Assembly (NCBI GenBank): GCA_029059705.1
Contig: JAIDVM010000010.1
Span: 24,678 to 88,677 of the forward strand
Direction of reading: 5' to 3'
Length of the DNA stretch: 64,000 bases
Source: Clostridia bacterium
GTDB lineage: Bacteria > Bacillota > Clostridia > Christensenellales > Borkfalkiaceae
This document shows, piece after piece, positions 60,105 to 64,000 of the stretch (position 1 is its first letter; the number at the start of each line of letters is the position of its first letter). The notes under the pieces are model-generated. The model ran no database searches. It saw only the letters and a program-made list of their open reading frames with translations, and was not told the DNA's origin. The position numbers and the translations under genes are program-made.

Positions 60105-60898
60105 TTTTTAGCCCCCTTTTTCTTGCCCGAAAGCACGTTCATTAACACTACGACAACAACAACGATTACGAAAATTAGGGTGGACAGCGCCCACAGCGCC
60201 GTTTTGACTTCAGTCTGGCTGCCTTTGGTTGCGTTTACGACGTATGTGCTTATCGTGTCGAAGGTGGAGGGCTTGGTGTAGGTAGTTATAAAATAATCGT
60301 CCAAAGAGAGCGTAACCGCAAGCATAAAGCCCGAAAGTATTCCGGGGATAAGCTGCGGAATAACCACCTTAAACAGCGCCTGCGCGGGCGTTGCGCCAAG
60401 GTCGAGCGCCGCCTCGTACAAGCTGTTGTCCATTTGCTTTAACTTCGGCAAAATGGAAAGATAAACGAAGGGGGCGGTTAAAACAACGTGCCCTATGCCG
60501 AGGGGAATAAACGTGTCTTTGCCTATGCGCATAATTACAATCAGCAAAATGCAAACCGAAAAGCCCGTAACTATGTCCGCGTTTACTACGGGCACCTGAT
60601 TTGCGGTGTTAATAAGCGATTTTGTTACTTTTTTGGAATAAAACGAACCGATTGCGCCGAAGGTTGCCAAAACGGTTGAAATGCACGCGCATATAACCGC
60701 AAGTGCAACCGTTCCGAAAATCATGCCTCTGAGTTCGTCATTTTTAAAAAGATTTATGTAGTTGTCGAAAGAAAATCCGCCTATTCCCGCGCCGACCATA
60801 GAAGCGTCGGTAAAACTGTAAACGGCAAGCACGAGTATGGGAACGTAAATAAACAGCAAAACGAGGGCAAGCCAAATTATGCGTAACGCTTTTTTCAT
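60101..60898 (-). CDS. potC: Spermidine/putrescine ABC permease PotC
   Basis: 265 residues with six membrane helices and the binding-protein-dependent permease EAA loop, YEAALDLGATPAQALFKVVI (near residue 158). The N-terminus IIWLALVLLFIYVPILVLAVYSF is typical of PotC. It forms the channel with PotB and is energised by PotA. Overlaps potD and potB by 4 bp each. Confidence 0.93.
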   Translation of the reverse strand: MKKALRIIWLALVLLFIYVPILVLAVYSFTDASMVGAGIGGFSFDNYINLFKNDELRGMIFGTVALAVICACISTVLATFGAIGSFYSKKVTKSLINTANQVPVVNADIVTGFSVCILLIVIMRIGKDTFIPLGIGHVVLTAPFVYLSILPKLKQMDNSLYEAALDLGATPAQALFKVVIPQLIPGILSGFMLAVTLSLDDYFITTYTKPSTFDTISTYVVNATKGSQTEVKTALWALSTLIFVIVVVVVVLMNVLSGKKKGAKK

Positions 60899-61692
60899 AA
60901 TACAGCCCCCCTGTTTTCAGAGTCTTTGTCGCTGAACCTGTTCGAAATTAAAGTAACAATAAATATAATGACGAGCAGAACGAGAGATATCAGCGAGCCG
61001 TTGTTCCAGTCGTACGCGCTGAAATAGCTGCCTATAAGGCTGCCCATTATGTAGGTACTGTTATAAAGCATGTCTAAAACGACGTAGTTTGTCATCGAGG
61101 GTAAAAGCACCATCGTAACGCCCGAGATAATTCCCGGAACGGAAAGGGGGAGCGTAACCCGCAAAAATACGGTAAATCTGCTTGCCCCGAGGTCGGACGC
61201 CGCCTCGATAAGGTTTTTATCGAGCTTTGAAAGCGAGTTGTAAAGGGGCAAAATCATAAACGGCAAAAAGTCGTAGGTCATGCCTATAACCGAATTCAAA
61301 AACGGATAAGCCGAAATATTGCCCTCTATAAACGACAAAATTTCTTTAAGAGCGGTTATTCTAAGAGTGAAGTTAATCCACATCGGCAAAATAAACAGCA
61401 GAAGCAAAACGTATTTCTTTTTAAAATTGCTTCTTGCCAGAATGTAAGCGGTGGGATAGGCTATTATAAGACATACAAGGGTTGTAACTATCGCTAAGGC
61501 AAAGCTGTAAACGAGCGTGCCCAAAGTGTTTGTGCTTAAAAAGAAATTTACGAAGTTGTCAAACGTAAACTGTCCCTGTCCGTTGGTAAACGCATAAAAG
61601 ACTATTACCAAAAGGGGAGCTATTACAAAACAAACCAAAAACACCGCATAGGGAATACACAGTTGTTTTCTGTTAAAACGCAGAGCCCTCAT
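60895..61692 (-). CDS. potB: Spermidine/putrescine ABC permease PotB
   Basis: 265 residues from the ATG at 61692, which overlaps the potA stop (ATGA); the frame extends upstream but inside potA. Six helices; the EAA loop is [20 protein letters not shown]. The segment [19 protein letters not shown] is family-typical. Partner of PotC in the membrane. Confidence 0.93.
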   Translation of the reverse strand: MRALRFNRKQLCIPYAVFLVCFVIAPLLVIVFYAFTNGQGQFTFDNFVNFFLSTNTLGTLVYSFALAIVTTLVCLIIAYPTAYILARSNFKKKYVLLLLFILPMWINFTLRITALKEILSFIEGNISAYPFLNSVIGMTYDFLPFMILPLYNSLSKLDKNLIEAASDLGASRFTVFLRVTLPLSVPGIISGVTMVLLPSMTNYVVLDMLYNSTYIMGSLIGSYFSAYDWNNGSLISLVLLVIIFIVTLISNRFSDKDSENRGAVL

Positions 61693-63242
61693 TTTTTGTT
61701 TTCCCCCGTGGGCACAAGCGAAAGCTTTATTTTTTCCTTGGGAATGATAATGCTGACAAGGTCGCCCGTGTTCCACAAATCGGGACAGGATAAAACGTAA
61801 TCTTCTTCGTTTTCCTCAGTTCTTACGATATAGCGGTAGTGGTCGCCCTTGTAAATCATAGATATAATGTTGCCCTGCGCGCCGCCCGCGTCCATGTCGT
61901 CGCTCATTTGTATGTCGTGCGTGCCAACCTCAACGTTTACTTCAACGCCCGTAAGGTCAAGTTTTTCGCCGTTTGCGGTTATCAAATAACCCTCTTCGTC
62001 AACGTGCGAATTAGGGTAAAGCTGCGTTACGTCGCACTCGAATTCGCCGTCGCCGAACTTTACCGTGTTGTTTTTGGTTATTACGCCGTCGTATTTGTTC
62101 ACGGTGTAAACCTTTTCCATAAGGTGTATGCCGTCGGGCTCGATTTTAAGCCCGATAACGCTGCCTACCTCGGCGGACGCGGTGCTTTGGATAACTATTT
62201 CAAACTTGCCTATTGCAACCGTAGTTTCGTAGTGCACGCCCTTGAAAACGGTGGAAATAACCTTGCCTTTAAGCTGTCCTTCGCCCGGTTTGCAAATTTT
62301 TATATCCTCAGGACGGACGACAACGTCGACGAGCTGATTAATTTCGTAATCGTCCAGACAGTCAAATGTGGCGCCGCAGAATTTAACTTTAAGATTTCCA
62401 ACAACCGCGCCGTTGAATATGTTGCTTTCGCCAATAAAGTCGGCAACGAAGGTGTTGACGGGTTCGTTATAAATCTCGGCGGGAGTGCCCGTCTGCTGAA
62501 TGTCGCCGTCGTTTATTACCACGATTTTATCGGACATGGTAAGAGCTTCTTCCTGGTCGTGCGTAACGTAAATAAAGGTTATGCCCAGCTTTTTGTGCAT
62601 GTTTTTAAGCTCGATTTGCATTTCCTTGCGCATTTTAAGGTCAAGTGCGCCCAAAGGTTCGTCCAGTAAAAGGATTTCGGGCTCGTTTACTATCGCGCGG
62701 GCAATTGCAATACGCTGCTGCTGTCCGCCCGAAAGGGTGGAAACGCTGCGCTTTTCAAAGCCTTCCAAATCGACAATTTCAAGCGCCTTTTTAACCTTTT
62801 TGTCTATTTCGGCTTTGGTAAGTCTTTCAAGCTTTTTATAGCTTTCGCCGTTTTTGTTGGTGTAAGTGTTTTCAACCTTTTTAAGGCGCAAACCGAAAGC
62901 AATGTTTTCGTAAACGTTTAAATGGGGGAAGAGCGCGTATTTTTGGAATACGGTGTTTACGGGGCGCTTGTTGGGCGGCAGCTTGCTAATGTCCTCGCCG
63001 TTAAGCAAAATCTGCCCCGAAGTGGGCAACTCAAAGCCCGCAATCATGCGCAAAGTGGTGGTTTTGCCGCAGCCTGAGGGGCCCAAAAAGGTTACGAATT
63101 CGCCTTTTTTAACTTTTAAATTAAAGCAATCGACGGCAATCGTTTCGTCGTCGAAAACCTTTCTTACGTCGATTAATTCAATAATGTTTTCGCTTTTAGG
63201 CGCTTTGCGGGTGCTTTTCGTTACATTTTCGCTTTTGCTCAT
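61689..63242 (-). CDS. potA: Spermidine/putrescine ABC ATPase PotA with long C-terminal extension
   Basis: 517 residues; usual PotA is about 350-380. Walker [11 protein letters not shown] (54-63), Q-loop [11 protein letters not shown], signature [14 protein letters not shown] (near 170), Walker [12 protein letters not shown] and switch [12 protein letters not shown] are complete. A ~25-residue basic insert ([17 protein letters not shown]) lies in the helical subdomain. A TOBE domain ([11 protein letters not shown] to [11 protein letters not shown]) is followed by ~140 further residues ending in a second TOBE-like unit ([18 protein letters not shown]). The start at 63242 is set by AAGGAG; the frame is open to 63281. 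Confidence 0.92.
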   Translation of the reverse strand: MSKSENVTKSTRKAPKSENIIELIDVRKVFDDETIAVDCFNLKVKKGEFVTFLGPSGCGKTTTLRMIAGFELPTSGQILLNGEDISKLPPNKRPVNTVFQKYALFPHLNVYENIAFGLRLKKVENTYTNKNGESYKKLERLTKAEIDKKVKKALEIVDLEGFEKRSVSTLSGGQQQRIAIARAIVNEPEILLLDEPLGALDLKMRKEMQIELKNMHKKLGITFIYVTHDQEEALTMSDKIVVINDGDIQQTGTPAEIYNEPVNTFVADFIGESNIFNGAVVGNLKVKFCGATFDCLDDYEINQLVDVVVRPEDIKICKPGEGQLKGKVISTVFKGVHYETTVAIGKFEIVIQSTASAEVGSVIGLKIEPDGIHLMEKVYTVNKYDGVITKNNTVKFGDGEFECDVTQLYPNSHVDEEGYLITANGEKLDLTGVEVNVEVGTHDIQMSDDMDAGGAQGNIISMIYKGDHYRYIVRTEENEEDYVLSCPDLWNTGDLVSIIIPKEKIKLSLVPTGENKK

Positions 63243-63253
63243 TTCGGTTCTCC

Positions 63254-63787
63254 TTAAAAATTGGGGGGCGTGGAAATCCACAAAAATTTTGCCGTTATTT
63301 TTCCAACGTTTTCTATGTTGTGCGCCTTGTTTGCGGTGTAATAAAAGGTTTCGCCCTTTTTACATACATAAGCCTTTTTGCCCAGCTCAATGCGGATTTT
63401 ACCTTCGAGCACGTAACCGAATTCCTCGCCGTCATGCGGAAAATCGACCGAAGTTGATGCGCCGGGGAGCAGTTCCACAAGCACGGGTTCCATTTCGTTT
63501 TTTTGCGCGTTTGGAATTATCCACTTTAAAAGCATGCCGTTTTCGTGCTTTTCGATAAAGTCTTCGGTTGAAAAAACAACTCTTTCGTCGTCCTCGCGCT
63601 TGAAAAATTCGGCAAGGTCGGTTCCCAACGCCGATAAAATGTCGCGCAAAGTGGCGATAGAGGGCGAAGTCAAATCGTTTTCAAGCTGTGATATATAGCC
63701 CTTTGTCAGTTCGCATCTGTCGGCAAGCTCCGCCTGCGATAAATTAAGCTGCAACCGCAATCGTTTTATTTTAGTTCCTATTTCCAT
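63254..63787 (-). CDS. XRE-cupin transcriptional regulator (PuuR-like)
   Basis: 177 residues: an N-terminal helix-turn-helix ([20 protein letters not shown], then [19 protein letters not shown]) and a C-terminal cupin ([20 protein letters not shown] to [15 protein letters not shown]). This architecture is that of PuuR and relatives, which sense putrescine or other small ligands; lying first in the pot operon it probably controls polyamine uptake. A GTG at 63796 is in frame; the ATG at 63787 is preferred. Neither has a good ribosome site. An inverted repeat at 63818-63836 is a candidate operator. Confidence 0.9.
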   Translation of the reverse strand: MEIGTKIKRLRLQLNLSQAELADRCELTKGYISQLENDLTSPSIATLRDILSALGTDLAEFFKREDDERVVFSTEDFIEKHENGMLLKWIIPNAQKNEMEPVLVELLPGASTSVDFPHDGEEFGYVLEGKIRIELGKKAYVCKKGETFYYTANKAHNIENVGKITAKFLWISTPPNF

Positions 63788-63817
63788 AAACCGCACCGCA
63801 TTAATTACTAAACTTTG

Positions 63818-63836
63818 CGTTTACTTTTGTTAAACG
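63818..63836. promoter_or_regulatory. Candidate operator of the PuuR-like regulator
   Basis: Inverted repeat CGTTTA-n7-TAAACG in the operon leader; more GTTTA half-sites lie at 63848-63875. Confidence 0.55.
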
Positions 63837-63881
63837 ATTAGCAATTTTAAACAAAAAGTTTAATAAAAATAAACAAGTGAA

Positions 63882-63910
63882 ATTATATTTACGCGGTGTA
63901 ATAAAGTCAA
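63882..63910 (-). promoter_or_regulatory. Promoter of the XRE-potABCD operon
   Basis: Minus strand: TTGACT (63905-63910), 17-bp spacer, TATAAT (63882-63887); leader about 88 nt. Nothing further is recognised to the window end. Confidence 0.72.
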
Positions 63911-64000
63911 TTATTTTTATGTAATTTTTACAAGTTTTAAAAATCATACAAATTAACATAAATTTGAACAAAAATGACAACAAGTAGCGCGGCTCCGAAA

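Noticed and set aside
63801..63983. 60-codon open frame on the minus strand
   Set aside because: It overlaps the promoter and leader of the XRE-pot operon and has low-complexity AT-rich coding.

Overview
The window is a stretch of chromosome from an endospore-forming Clostridia-like Firmicute. The evidence is a spoIIAA-spoIIAB-sigF operon, a clear spo0A, the six-cysteine SCIFF peptide with its radical-SAM maturase, HemZ, TIGR04086 and TSCPD-domain proteins, and the block ruvC-ruvA-ruvB-queA-tgt-yajC-secD-secF-recJ-rel. Gene content and style recall uncultured gut Christensenellales-type genomes, but that placement is inference. I see no phage, transposase, CRISPR array or rRNA. Start codons include TTG (ruvA, tetR) and GTG (adenine methyltransferase). 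Many housekeeping sigma-A promoters with 16-18 bp spacers can be read directly.

Layout. 1-5.4 kb: the 3' part of a glutamate synthase/NfnB-type flavoprotein, small flavin-barrel and hypothetical genes, a DUF4364-like regulator, a Nudix hydrolase, and a flavin-reductase-like protein with an unusual C-terminal domain. 5.4-9.1 kb: an accessory segment, partly very AT-rich, with a four-helix membrane protein, a Vat-like acetyltransferase and a type II restriction-modification pair, lying against a five-gene tRNA operon (Met-Asp-Phe-Thr-Tyr). 9.9-15 kb: the spoIIA operon, an aminotransferase, ferritin, DegV and a lipoprotein preceded by a structured RNA with its own promoter and terminator. 15.4-31.6 kb: the conserved recombination / tRNA-queuosine / Sec / SCIFF / RecJ / Rel / HemZ block. 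31.6-39.8 kb: a small XRE-DUF6809 module with a full-consensus promoter, then rpsO, pnp, uvrB and uvrA. 39.8-45.3 kb: a ferritin-like protein, two overlapping FAD proteins, an isochorismatase-like hydrolase and pyruvate kinase. 45.4-56.7 kb: RNase P RNA, a TetR-controlled ABC-2 exporter, an M29 aminopeptidase, an RlmI-like methyltransferase, a heterodimeric ABC exporter and an ABC-F protein. 56.8-58.4 kb: spo0A facing a second Spo0A-like response regulator. 58.5-63.8 kb: a polyamine uptake operon (XRE-cupin regulator, potA, potB, potC, potD).

How the parts connect. The sporulation pieces are two Spo0A-like regulators plus the sigma-F switch. Two tandem 0A-box sequences sit just upstream of the -35 of the second regulator, so it may be a direct Spo0A target. 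The Spo0A receiver itself has a changed acidic pocket, while the second regulator keeps a complete phosphorylation site.

Points most worth a second look: the structured RNA at 15054-15284; the paired Spo0A-like regulators and their 0A boxes; at least five genes (ruvC, uvrB, two redox genes, an ABC exporter) whose promoters place the transcription start at or within a few bases of the ATG; a hairpin whose 3' arm is the only ribosome binding site of a membrane-protein gene; and unusual extensions on PotA and PotD.
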